DNA from: Arthrobotrys musiformis
Lineage: Eukaryota; Ascomycota; Orbiliomycetes; Orbiliales; Orbiliaceae
Direction: 5' to 3'
DNA length: 64,000 nt
Assembly: GCA_036971715.1 (NCBI GenBank)
Contig: JAVHJL010000001.1
Location: 3,596,001 to 3,660,000, forward strand
A program made the position numbers and the translations under genes. Under the pieces are notes generated by a model. The model saw only the letters and a program-made list of their open reading frames with translations, made no database searches and was not told the DNA's origin. Numbering within the stretch: position 1 is the first letter of the stretch; every line of letters starts with the position of its first letter. This document shows positions 1 through 11,447 of the stretch, in pieces.

Positions 1-3000
1 ACATACATCTACGAACAAAGTATAATTTTGCTCTCGGTACGGCTGCTGCGCAGGATTAACGCTCTCCATAACTATGCTCTTAGTAAGCGACTGTTAGGGA
101 ATCAGCCAACGCTTGATACGGAAATATTCAAGCATCTTGAAGTTTTACTTCGTTCGGGGCACAAAATTCAAGTAAACGCCGGGTATCATCTATGGGTTGG
201 CCTTCTGGACAGCCATAACGAAAGTTTCGACTTAAATTCCATCATACAGAGCGAGAGTTACTGGGACTACATTCTGAATGGACTGGATGAAACATCCGGG
301 GAAATCAAGAAAATATGTCTTCACATCCTATGGTCGACTGTGCAACAACTGCCAGGTGATCTGAACTTACGGTAGCTTGAACCCTTTCCGATTTTACGAC
401 ATTCAAACGTGTTTCCTAATGCTTATTTTATAGAAACTTCAAGTGGGACTTCAAGAGCAGAGATTCCCAATTGGAATTCTGGAAAACGTATATAACTTTT
501 ACAGAAATGCTCGCCTTGGACAATTCCGTGAATCAACTCCGCTTGGCGTCGTCTGAACTAGAAAAACTAATTCAACAAGCCAATACTATCGGTGTTCCAA
601 ATATCTGGATTCTGATCCTCCTATCCCAGGGATTTCAAAACTCCAGTGCTGGGGACATGTCTCTTCGGCTATCAGAGTTCGTTCTGAGACTAAATACAGA
701 TGCTCTGTGGTGGATGAAAACCGGATCTACTGCGTCCGATAGGTCGCCTTTGGATTTCTTTCGAAGTATGTACCCTATTAGGCTAGTATCTACCTCTTGG
801 AATAATTATCAGTGTGTTAACTGTTTGAACAGAAACATTATTTCCACAGGTTTTTAAAACCCCCAATTTCAATGTTAGCGTTCTAGCTCAGAATGTTTGC
901 GAGCACGGAAATGCTATAACGTCATTCGTCCAGAGGGTTCTCACAATAAGTCAAGATAACGTATGCTAATATCGAGTTGTACGTCTGCAACGACATCGAG
1001 CTAAACTTTATTTTTAGGATGAGAATTTCCAAAATCTCGTAGGGTCTCTTCTGGAGACAGTGCTTGATCAACTGGGCCAAGCAAACGCAGGGCAGTTCTA
1101 CGTCTTGAAGGGCATTTTCGATACTATAAGGGCTCAAAGAAATTGTCTTTCTCTTCGCCATGGTAGCTTACTCGTGAAGATAGCAAATGTACCACTTGAG
1201 TAAGTAGCCTTGGTCTATCTAGCTTGTGATTGTTTCAATGTACTGACTGAACTAGCAACAATCTCCGAGGAGATATGAAAACGCTCATTTGCTTATTGTT
1301 ATGTCTGAAACTTGGCCTGAAGTCTGAAGTCGTATCCAACTATGTCCAATTAAGGTATTTTGGGGTAAGCCCTATGCAAGATTTTTTTAAAAACTAATCA
1401 TCTTCATAATTTTTAGTTCGCTCTCACAAATCCTACGAAATAATCCGCTCCTCTTGGACGGAGCACGGACGAAGGATATCGTTGAAACATTAAGTGTAGG
1501 TCTCTGATAGCTTAAACTTTTACTTGGGATGAAACCCTAGTACTAACTGTGTATAGTTGGATACTGTCCAGCTCACTGCGATTGTTGACCGCATTTGTCT
1601 TGACACGGTGAATGATACAAATGTTGGTCTATATAGCTTGGTGGTAGCGATAGGTCTCAGACTACCAAAACCGGCCTCTCTTCTTCGGGGTTTTGGAAGT
1701 CAAGGTGGCGCCCCGAGGTAACATGAAATTTCCAATTCCAACTCCCAGCTAATATATACTAACTTATAAGTTTTGATCTCAGAGACGGGCCGATTATCAG
1801 TGATCTACTATTACGACTACTCCAATATGGCGATGATATCGTGGAAGGTATGTTGCGAAATCATAGGGGTTTTTCTAGGCTACAAGGCTATATTAACACA
1901 TGTCTATTACATAGCTCTTCGAAACCTCCCTGAGGTCCGAAAGTTGGTGACTTCCGTATTCCAAGAGATTTTCGATAGGGGGCCTCACTCGCACCATCAT
2001 GATGTCCCACTGTTGATTCCGTTCCTGGAGCCACAAGAGCGAATTAGTATTCAACAATCCGCCATGGCTGTTCTTCAAGATATCAGCGAAAATTGGACGG
2101 CAGGGTTTAGTGATACTAGTGATTTGCTGAGCACGCTGAGACTCTACCTTCGACTTTGCATTGGCTCAATGCGAGGCTATGACCTTGGAGAGATTCCGGC
2201 TAGTGTTATAAATGCGGCTGTGGCCAGGACTGCGTCTTTTTGTGAAGATGTTTACGAAAAGGTTAAAAAGAAGAAGTAAGTGATACTGGTATATCCCATA
2301 TCCTTCAACTAGTCTCACTAATAAAATCTCTTAAAGGGAACTACATGAGGTTCTTGGGTGTTTCTTAGAATTAATCGAGATTATGGTCAAAACTCGAACT
2401 AAGGTATCGCCCTATATAGTGTTATCCATCTTTCATTTTCAGGATTAACAGAGTCGACAGATGCCAGCCGATCTGGGATATTACGTCCTAATCACTCTCC
2501 ACGTGAACGTATTACCATACGTCGACGGCAGCGGCTTTTCCATAATTCTTGAGTGCATAGAGCAAATCCTAATTGCCTGCCCCGAAGCATTACAAATGGT
2601 GGATGACCTGAACGAACTACTTCAACAATGGGCCATCAAGGCGGATGAGGACCGATTAGGTAGAGATCAAAAGCCGAATCAAGTCAAGGCTATAGGCATA
2701 ATTCTACATCCGGCTATACTCGACGCATCAGTAGCTACGGGGCCGACATTGATAAAGGTATATAACAGTAGTCACCCCTAGGCGTTCTTCTAGGAAGGAG
2801 GAACTGACAAACGATAGATTTGCAAAGATATCCAAAAACACATGGCAAAACGTCGGGGGCTTGCTCCCGCTCTTGCGAAAGCTTTATGCCACGCTTTCGA
2901 CGTCACTTCCGCGACATTCTGTAGAGAACACGGGTTTACAGAGGTGCTGCATGAGTTCTTAGTTCCGAGCGTACCAAAGAAGGATGATAACAATTTCGAC

Positions 3001-4829
3001 GTCGAGGAAGCTTTGTCTGTGATATTTGATGATATATCTGGGACGACGGGGTAACAATATCCTCCTGTTTTCGAATTTTTCCGATAGTAGGGGATCAGGA
3101 GCTAATATCAGCATAGGTTGTATGAAAAATATCATGGGGAGAAGGAAAAGATAGCGCAGGCCAGGATATTTGATCTTCTCGCCCGGTTTGACTACGATGA
3201 TGCGATTGAGGAACTTTGGGCCAAGACACTTCTCGACGAGATATTTGAGCCATGGACCGAAATCGACCCGAAAGATCCAATGTCCTTGAGGATTGTACAA
3301 AAATGGAAGAAGGTCGTATTGGAAACCCCACCCAGGTCTATAGCTATATTGGGGTATATCGAAACTAATGATATCACCTTTCTAGACGCAACAACTTCAA
3401 GCGGTTCTGCTGCTTGAACGGTTTATCACCGATGACGACGCCGAGGACCATCTCGAAGCCATATTCGTGGCATTATCAAGGGAGGCTAATCCTAGATATA
3501 AATTCCTCCTGGAATGGATGGCATTCAGGTGTATTCTTAGATTTCCGAATTTTAGAAGCGCAGTTTGGGAGTAAGCTTCTTTCCGACCCTCCTCTCCAAC
3601 CCCCTCGCAGAGTTTACTAAAAAGGAAACACTATAGACGGTTCGAAACCACCGAGGATGATATCCCAAGTTACAAAGTCTCCCTCCTCCGCCTTGCCTAC
3701 CTAATCAGCGTCCACATCCAAGTCTCCGAACAAGAGCAATTCTTCACAGAGCTAGTAACCCGCGCTCTCCCCTGCGCAACTTCGAACAAAGTCACAATCC
3801 GCCACGAGGGTGCAGAATTAATCCCAAAACTGTACGAAGAAGCCACAAAGCTTGGGTACACAGCTTTGATCGAAAACCCCATGTTCAAAAGTATATACGA
3901 CTATATCATGGACACCCCCTACCGCAAAGTCATGGTCCCGTCGCCTACGGATTCATTCGATCCGATCCAGGACTTTTCACTCGTGGGGGTACTCGCGGGG
4001 AGTTACATAAACTGCGATGGGGGAGGTGATATCATCCCTCACTTCTTCGCTGAGGACTTTGCATCTTTCGCCGCAGATGCGAAGACGCATTACCTCCCTA
4101 TTGGGACCAACCCTCCCCCATTCTCCGAATCCACCCCTTCAACGAACCCCAAAGACGCAACCGAAAAAGCGCAATCAACGACAACCGGACCAATACAAAC
4201 CAAAGGTGGCGACTGGGACATCAAAAGCCTCCTCTCCCGTCAAGACGCATTCCAATCCCGCCATTCCAACCGCCGACAAGCACATCAAATAGATGTAGTA
4301 GCAAGTCTGGTAGACAACCACTACAACCTCGGCGGTATCTGCCGTGTCTGTGAATTATCGGGCGTCCAGAAAATGTATATGGGTAATAAAGCTACCGCGC
4401 TGAAAGCCAAGGAGTTTACATCCGTCTCCGTATCTTCGGAACATTGGTTGCCCATTGAAGAAGTGAAGAAGCAGGAGGTCAGAGACTTATTGGCGAAAAG
4501 GAGACAGGACGGGTATACGATCGTCGGGATCGAGCAGACAGATCGAAGTATTATCCTTGGTACTAAGGATTTTGTGTTCCCTTTGAAGACGGTGCTGGTT
4601 ATTGGGGCTGAGAAGACGGGGATTCCTCCGGAGTTGCTAGTGGAGATGGATATTTGCGTGGAGGTTAAGCAAGTAAGTCTCTCCGAGTTCCATTTTTGGG
4701 TGGGTAGGTTTATAGGGAATTGTGCTAATGAACTGCGAATAGTTTGGTGAAACAAGATCTATGAACGTTCAAACGGCAACTGCTGTGGTGCTATATGAAT
4801 ATGTGCGACAGAACGGCGGTATTCAATAA
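1..4829 (+). CDS. TRM3: tRNA (guanosine-2'-O-)methyltransferase, TRM3/TARBP1 type, 5' end outside window
   Basis: SpoU-family (SPOUT fold) enzyme expected to 2'-O-methylate the ribose of G18 in the tRNA D-loop. The catalytic domain lies at about 4270-4829. It shows the N-terminal SpoU motif (DNHYNLGGICR), motif 2 (VIGAEKTGIP) and, after an intron at 4673-4742, motif 3 (SMNVQTATAV); the stop is at 4827-4829. Upstream, about 4 kb of many small exons encodes a long helical region without catalytic motifs, as in the TRM3/TARBP1 N-terminal extension. Readable exons include 434-765, 887-960, 1018-1199, 1256-1354, 1417-1495, 1557-1717, 1783-1847, 1915-2275, 2337-2403 and 2452-2757. The junctions around 3313-3385 are uncertain. 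The start lies before base 1. It is tail-to-tail with the next gene, 185 bp away. Family assignment is firm; G18 specificity comes from the family. Confidence 0.9.
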
Positions 4830-5014
4830 TGATAGATAGTTTCATGGATGAACGATAGCTTCTATAGACTCCAGGTTGACCTGAAAAAAAGAAAGAACAG
4901 ATGATCGAAGAGAGCCAATGATATTTACCCCCAAATGAATCAAAATCGCATACATGCTATGAAATTTAATCGACTAAACCGCATCTATTCTCAACATAGC
5001 TGTCGGATAGGTAT

Positions 5015-7089
5015 CTACGGCTTCCGCAACCCCTTAGTCAATAATTCTTCTCCAATCTCCAAACACAACCTCGCTCCATCATCTCCCAATAATTTCTTGT
5101 CTGACTTCTTCCCTTTCTCCCCAACGATTCTCGCCGCCTCCAAAACCCCTGCTAATTCCAAAACTTCTCCATCGACCTTTGCACCATACACTATTAGCCC
5201 CAGGCTGAGCAATAGCCCCCTAAGAGCTTCTGCGCTCTCCTTCTCCCGATCTATAGACTCTACAATCGCCGCTAGGAGCTGTATCTGGTCATCTTCGGAT
5301 ATCGAGTCCTCTCTATCCGCCACAGATGAAGCAGATTCCGTTCTGAACTTCTGGTTGAAGGAGGAGAGGTTGTATATCAATCCTGCAGCGGCAACCCTCA
5401 ACTGTGGATGTGATTCATCCAATAGACAGCTGGTAACCAACCCTAGGATGAGGGTAATCAAAGGCGCCTTCGTAAGGGATGGCGGGAATAGCTTTGTCGA
5501 AAAGAGGTTGCAAATGGCATGGAGCGTTACCAGCTTCACTTGGTAGATCCCCTTGGCGGATAAAGCTGTGTCTAGCAACGCCTCAATTGTAGAATGCTTT
5601 GATTCCTCGGCATAGAAGGCAGATACTCTGGGGTCCGTCAACGACAATCTGAATATATCAATGACAGGGAAGAGCGTCTCCGGTGGCAATTCCTGGAAGC
5701 TCGACTGTAGAAATTTAGACCACTTTTGTAAATCCGGAACCCTGGCCTCAATAGCCCCCTGCTTTTGCTTCGTGGTGATGAAGTCCTTCATGGCTACGAC
5801 ATTCTCATCTGTGCCCACTTTCCCGAGCTTGACTAACACTTTATCCATCGGCAACTGACGCGTGTACTTAACAGGCGCCTGCATGGCCGCGGACGTAAAC
5901 ACCGGCAATCTCAAGCTCTCGTGCGGGTGCGCCGGATATGTTGCTCCCATGAGCATGTTAACATTAGCTCTCAACGTCCCCGGGTGTCCACCGCTCCACT
6001 CCTCGAACTTTTCACCACGGATAAAGCTCATGAATGTGGGTGTAGCTTGAATTTGGTACTTCGAACCGATGTCGTAGGATTTGGACACGTCGACTTTGAC
6101 GAATACGATTTTGCCGGCGGATTCTTCGGCCATTTGTTCAAAGTGGGGGTAGACAACTCGGCACGGTGGACAAGTGGCGCTGGTGAAAAATACAACGGCA
6201 GCTTTAGAAGCAGCAGAGGACATGATACGGTCGAAATCGGATAAAGTTGATGCTACACGGACGCCCGCGTACTGTTGGGAAGCACTGCTACCTACTAAAG
6301 TAGGAGGATCACTCGAACGAAGAGGCGGCTCATTGATAGAGGGTGCCTGGGTAATCGGGTTCATTACGCCCTCAAGCTGTGACCTAATCTGTTGGCCGAA
6401 GGGGGTAGAAAGGACATCAGTCGGCAGAGAAGTTATGTGCGAAGGGATTCCGCGGCCGACCAGGAATTTGGCAAAATCGTCAGTGAAGTTGTTGCAATTA
6501 TGCATGAACAAGTCGTATGTCTATGACGCGATATCAGCTTATTTGATCTTTAGAAAGGTTTATCAGTGCTATAGCTTACCTCCTGCTTGTATATCTCCTT
6601 CATGGACTCAAGAAACTCGGCAATGACCTCACTAGGAAGAGCCGTGTTCCCAAGGTTGATAATCTCCATCGGGGCGCCATGGTGGGTTTGCCCGGGATAT
6701 GAACGTTGAATACCAGCTCCAAAATATATCTCTACTCCGTCGATAACGATACTACATTTTTTTAATGTTAGCTTACTTCTCTAGCACATGTAATACAACC
6801 GCCCCAGTAATAGTACCTTGTGTGGTAAACTGCATCAATAGGGCGACCCAGCAGCATAGGTGAAAGCTATCTTCCAACAAACATCAGTCCCCGCGCGCAC
6901 ATGAATATCGAAGCTAACCTCGAATCCGTAATATGAAGGTAGGGTATATGTACCGATCGAGCAAGACCTGTTACGATATTAGTTAAGAACGAACTTGAAA
7001 AATATTAAATTGTAATCCCCGTAAGAGAGTATACCTTGGCTCAGGTCGTAAACGTACAGCTGTACGGGCCTTTCGCCGGTGCTTCCCAT
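5015..7089 (-). CDS. DeSI/PPPDE peptidase - thioredoxin - PUL domain fusion protein
   Basis: I read five exons (7089-7035, 6967-6954, 6866-6817, 6751-6580, 6520-5015), giving 598 residues in frame. Residues ~8-115 form a PPPDE (DeSI) papain-like isopeptidase domain. The presumed catalytic pair is His38 (in YHTS) and Cys106 (in MHNCNNF), nearly the spacing of human DeSI-1. A thioredoxin domain follows with active site CPPC at 214-217. The C-terminal ~270 residues are helical and end like a PUL domain, the module that binds Cdc48/p97 in PLAA/Doa1. The likely role is removal of ubiquitin or SUMO coupled to redox or Cdc48 functions, in cytosol or nucleus; this is inferred from the domains. Exon 2 is only 14 nt. 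There is no signal peptide. The start is the first in-frame ATG, just before the typical LYVYDLS strand. Confidence 0.9.
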
Positions 7090-7768
7090 TTTGAAGTTGT
7101 GGTGCTCCCGTTAATCAAAGCCAAAGCGGCGGTCGTTGTATGCGTAAGCTGCACCTTGGAAGCTGAATCGAATCGGATTTCGACTCCGTCTGAAGGATGC
7201 TAGAAGTGATAAATGAATAGAGGTGACCGGCTAGAAAGCCGATTACGTGGTCTATTTAAGGAGCTATCGTAGGACAGCGTACGACGACTTTTGAAGGTGG
7301 CGCGCTTGCGACTTGGAAGCTGGACTGTTGGAAGATTGGAGGATTGGTTCGATGAGCTTCAGTTGGCTTCTGCGCTGTTTGTCGTTCGGGTCAGCAAAGG
7401 CCCCGAGGCCCGCCTTTGGTCCCTGGATGTTACACGCATGTCTCAGCTGGGCCGGTTCGATTCCGAGCATATGATATCACGACTTCGCCGCAGAACATAG
7501 CCAATAAATACACTCGATTGCATTGCGTAGGTGTAATAGAAGATGCTTGATAAAGATCGAGATGGGTTTATTAAAACCAACCTTCTAACAGAAGAAAACA
7601 AATACGCTGTTCTGTTCTACTTCGTGATCCAATTAAAGTCCAACAAAAACAACGCCAGTTTTAAGTTACGAGTGATCCCACAAGACAGCTTTGCACGATT
7701 TCAAAAGAAACAAGAGTCCTCGAAACCTGCAAACAGGGTGAAAAAAGGGAGGTCCCCCAAAGGGCTGC

Positions 7769-8608
7769 CTACTTCGATATAATTATCACGACCCTACTTG
7801 AGCCATGAGCCTGGTTCTCTAACATCTCCTCCTTACCGACGCAGAGGCCGAATTTCTCCCCCTCGAGTATATCACAAATCCCCCCACAGAACCCACAATC
7901 CTCTGATGTTTTACAATCTATGGTTGCAACTTCGTTAGTATAGTCCCTTGTATATGTATGATTAAAGTGTTTAGAAGCTTTTAATCTCACCTGTATAGAG
8001 GTCTGTGCATTTCTTCGGTTTATCGACGCATATACCGGTTTCTTCGCCGTCTTCTATCTGGCAGATACCATCACAGTCCGCGCACTGGACGAAGTTTTCG
8101 CAGTCTATACCAAGGAGACATTTGTTAATTTGGGATATATCCCTAGCACTATGTTATTGTAGTTGGTGGGAACCATACACTGAGTCTCTATGGAGCAAGA
8201 CGGTGGCTGGGGAACATCGACACATTTCCCGATATCCTTCCCTTCTTTGATCTTACATACTCCGTTGCAATATCGGCATCTGTCGTTATCCTCGCAGTCT
8301 AAATTGATTTAAATTCCCTCGGGTTATATTGTCTTCTCCAACTACAAGATAGGGAGTATAAAAATATTGAAAGTTGGAGACGTACACCATCCTTGGTTCG
8401 TGCATGATCTCGGCTTGGTAAAAACGTCGATTCGGTTCTTAGAACTCGAAGTTTTTGGTTTCCTCGACTTGGGTTTTAGAGAAGCCTTCTCAATTTCTTT
8501 CAGGCTTGGGGAGTTGGAGTTTTGGATCTCGAGGGTGTCGCCGGAACGGGACAGGGCCAGAGCCCCAATGAAGAGGGATGCCCCAAGGACGACCGACAGA
8601 AGCTTCAT
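7769..8608 (-). CDS. Secreted cysteine-rich protein with three exon-encoded modules
   Basis: Not matched to a family I know. The four-exon model (8608-8386, 8298-8179, 8104-7991, 7917-7769) gives 201 residues and closes in frame. Residues 1-19 are a clear signal peptide (MKLLSVVLGASLFIGALAL), followed by a Ser/Lys-rich linker. Exons 2, 3 and 4 each encode one copy of the same module: C-x5-C-x2-C-x3-C-x10-C, followed in the first two copies by x8 or x6 and a further Cys. Core segments are CRYCNGVC, CADCDGIC and CGFCGGIC. All three introns are phase 1, so the middle exons (120 and 114 nt) are symmetric and could be added or lost without breaking the frame. The last module lacks the sixth Cys and ends in a hydrophobic tail. 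It is likely extracellular and disulphide-bonded; an effector or antimicrobial role is possible but unproven. Confidence 0.75.
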
Positions 8609-10320
8609 GGTGGAAGGTATAAATATGTTTTTTTATAACTATACGGCTTGCAAGCGATAATAAGCGTGTTATCAGGGATCAAGTGGTGTATTGCGTATTC
8701 AAAAGAGCTGACGAAATACAGGCCTTAAGTGACGCCAGATATGATATAAATACTGGTACAAATGTTAAATGTCCTATATACGACTGTGCATTTACTTTGT
8801 GTATACATGTGCGATAATAGCTACAGAATCATATTCTTGTTCAGTGGCTAGACCTCGATCTCCACTGATTTGTGAAACCTGCAGGAGGTTGGAATGTAAA
8901 TACCCTGCGGGTCGCTGGTTCCCAACTCCCCGAGCGATATCGATCCCGCTTCGCCAATCAACGGAACGGATCCGAAATATTCTGACCCTTGCTTGTGTAA
9001 AACCTCGAACCTTTGGGCATAAAAACCTCAGAATGCGGGATTTGGTTACCTGCAATCTGCATATTTCCGAATTTGATAATGGAGAGGTTGGTCGAATCAG
9101 GGAAAATAGAGGGTTTCGTGGATCAACCCGTCATCGGGATCTGGTCTTGCGCTCGCTTCGGTATCCGCTAACTGGTGTGACGGGCGCCCATGGCGCACGC
9201 CGTGGCTATAGGCTATACTCGGGTACGTTACTACGCACGTATGCGCATTACATAGTTATCCTTTCTCATGAGCTCAGAACTTTACACAATCAGTACACAA
9301 GAGGTTGTTTCTATCGTTATATTTTTATATGGACTGATAAGATAAACTATAGAATAGCCAGGGGGTGGCATAAAATAGCAAATATATGGAGTTGGTTCTC
9401 CGAGTATACAACTAGCGGCCTGTGTAGCGTTGCAATTGAATTCATGAATCCGGTCGCCTGTGAGCTCCACGCTTAGGCTGGTCAACATGCAGCATAAGGG
9501 ATCGATATCTTGATCAAGCCAAAACGAAACCTCGAAACGTTTAAAAAAACATGTTTAACCCGGCCCAAAGATTCCGAGAAAATTGGGGACCGATGCCCCG
9601 CTCGAAAAGAAACAGAAAAAACAGTCGCAACAAGTGGCCCTATAATCGTTCGAAGAAACAATCCCATTCGGAAAGCCGTACAAAGAAACGTTCGAAACAG
9701 CAAGCGGTGACGACAATTCCGCATCGATTACCCCAGGAATCACCAGCCAAGCCAAACACCCAAACAACCTTCAAGGTGCACGACGCTTTGACGAGAACAC
9801 AGGGTTACCATCGTGAGGAAATAAGCTGTAGCCAAGGGACACCTTCGTTAGCAGTCGTCGCTAAAATGCCATCTATCCGGCCTCGAGTAGCCCCATTTAG
9901 GGCGCCCAGATCTGGAGAGGCGAGCAACCACATTGTCAACACAAATGTATGACAATATTTGGACGATGATATATGCAAAAACGGAGAAGTGCAATTGCTT
10001 CTATAGCATGATATATGCGAAGACGGGGTTCGCATCTGTCATACTTAGGAAATAGGATTGTTGATCGCTTGTTCTGGGAGCGAAATCCGGCTGCATATGG
10101 GGACTGGAGGATAAGTATAAAGAGGGGAGGGAGGGGTGCATGTGGACGCCTGTGGACGCCACCAACGTACTCTGTCTTTCTCTGCTCCACGGTCATTCCT
10201 TCTTTGCTTCTGTGTCTAGGATTGTTTGCGGGGGCCAACGTCGTTCATTACTGTTCGAGGATACACACATTCGTTTAGAGATCATATATCATATTATACT
10301 ACACTCATTCACATATCAAG
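8609..10320. other. Intergenic region between two divergent secreted-protein genes
   Basis: This 1.7-kb stretch presumably carries both promoters. Open frames at 8769-9476 (+) and 9551-9952 (+) exist, but they have no recognisable domain, signal peptide or intron structure and overlap opposite-strand frames, so I do not call them. Near the right-hand gene there are an imperfect 20-bp duplication (9966-9985 and 10008-10027) and an exact 10-bp tandem duplication (10141-10160). Confidence 0.5.
9966..10027 (+). repeat. Imperfect direct duplication upstream of the Lys/Glu-repeat protein gene
   Basis: Two copies of an ATGATATATGC-based element occur at 9966-9985 and 10008-10027, differing at a few bases. 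They lie about 300 bp upstream of the ATG at 10321 and could be a promoter element or simple chance in AT-rich DNA. Confidence 0.4.
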
Positions 10321-11447
10321 ATGCAGCTCACGACGGGATTTCTGTCCGCCCTTGTATTGGCGTCTAGGTACCATATTTCCCCACACATCTACTCTTGAAG
10401 ATATGTGTTTGTATGCATGCATGATATATATAACTAACATGTGTCGACTACAGTGCCATTCCATCTGTCATGGCCCAAAGGGGGAGGGAATCACAGAGTA
10501 CTACAACCATATCCAGGACCCAGACAGTTTATAGAACAGTCAGAAGCACATCCTTGAGGACAACCACTATATTGAGCATTAGGCCTTGGACCATGACATA
10601 TACCACAAGAACAACAAGGATTGTATACACCTCAAGAACATTCACACTAGAAGGACCCGTTGAAACCGTTACAGTAACGAGCACTGTCTCCTCATGCGAC
10701 GCCCCAACCCCCACACTCGCAACTAAAGTAATCGACCCAATCCCAATCGTCCCCACCGACAAGGGAGAAGACCCATACTCAACATGTCCACCCGTAGCGA
10801 CTGTTACCGCTATGAAGAAGTGTGACTCGAGCAAGCCCCCATGCCCGAATGAGAGGAAGTGTCAGGCAGCTCAAGCTATCATCAATTACAATTGCGACTG
10901 TCTCAAGGCCCCACCTAGGACTACTACTATTACAACCGCCTGCCCTGATGAGTGCTGTGGAGGATACTTCCCTCCCAGATACAACTTATTGGTTCCTGGT
11001 GGCTCTTGCACGGGTGCTATGACTGCCGCACCGGAAATCACATCGATCCCTTTGGTGCAACCACCAAAACTGGCCCCTATTACAGTCTCCGACGACGAGC
11101 CTGAGGCCCAGGCAGACGAGAAGAAGGAGGAGAAGCAAGAAGAAAAGAAGGAGGAGAAGGAAGAAGAGAAGAAGGAAGAAAAACAAGAAGAGAAGAAGGA
11201 GGAAAAACAAGAGGAAAAGAAGGAGGAAAAACAAGAGGAAAAGAAGGAGGAAACACAGGAAGAGAAGAAGGAGGAAAAGCAGGAAGAGAAGAAGGAGGAG
11301 AAGCAAGAAGAGAAGAAGGAGGAAAAGCCAGCAGAGAAAACAGAAGAGAAGAAAGAGGAGCAGCCAGAAGAGGACCAAGAGCCTGAAGAAGAACCTGAAG
11401 ACCAGGCAGGTGAAGAACCTGAAGAAGAGGCGCCCGAGGAAGAGTAA
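10321..11447 (+). CDS. Secreted Thr/Cys-rich protein with a Lys/Glu-repeat C-terminus
   Basis: Two exons (10321-10367, 10454-11447) give 346 residues. The intron falls inside the signal peptide (MQLTTGFLSALVLAS then AIPSVMA), with likely cleavage after the Ala preceding Gln-Arg. Residues ~25-90 are rich in Thr, Ser and Arg. Residues ~90-215 hold about eleven cysteines, including CDC and ECC, in a Pro/Thr-rich context. From ~232 to the end the chain is almost only Glu, Lys, Gln and Pro, in repeats of the type EEKQEEKK, ending in an acidic Glu/Pro tail. No known family is recognised. The first part resembles fungal cell-wall or extracellular Thr-rich proteins; the tail is highly charged and probably unstructured or coiled. 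No GPI signal or membrane segment is visible at the C-terminus, so a secreted, soluble or wall-bound product is inferred. Confidence 0.8.
11118..11370 (+). repeat. In-frame purine-rich repeat coding for Glu/Lys/Gln
   Basis: Imperfect tandem repeats of about 24-30 bp built from GAGAAGAAGGAGGAAAAGCA units, inside the secreted-protein gene. The coding strand is nearly all purine. Copy number is likely to vary between strains. Confidence 0.85.

Noticed and set aside
765..887. Apparent frame break in the tRNA methyltransferase between 765 and 850
   Set aside because: The acceptor at 849 does not keep the frame, but the TAG at 884-886 does, so a 121-bp intron (766-886) explains it without a mutation.
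7436..7480. GGTTCGATTCC, a perfect tRNA B-box-like sequence
   Set aside because: The T-stem does not pair beyond three bases, no acceptor stem or A box is found at the right distance on either side, so no tRNA is called.
8179..8298. Apparent frameshift in the first cysteine module
   Set aside because: Came from a misread base on first pass; on re-reading, the exon is in frame and all six cysteines are in place.
8769..9476. 235-codon open frame on the plus strand
   Set aside because: No domain, signal peptide or splice structure, Arg/Tyr-rich translation, and long overlapping minus-strand frames; looks like chance openness in a spacer.
9551..9952. 133-codon Arg/Lys-rich open frame
   Set aside because: Low-complexity basic translation with no family signal and overlapping frames on both strands; not supportable as a gene.
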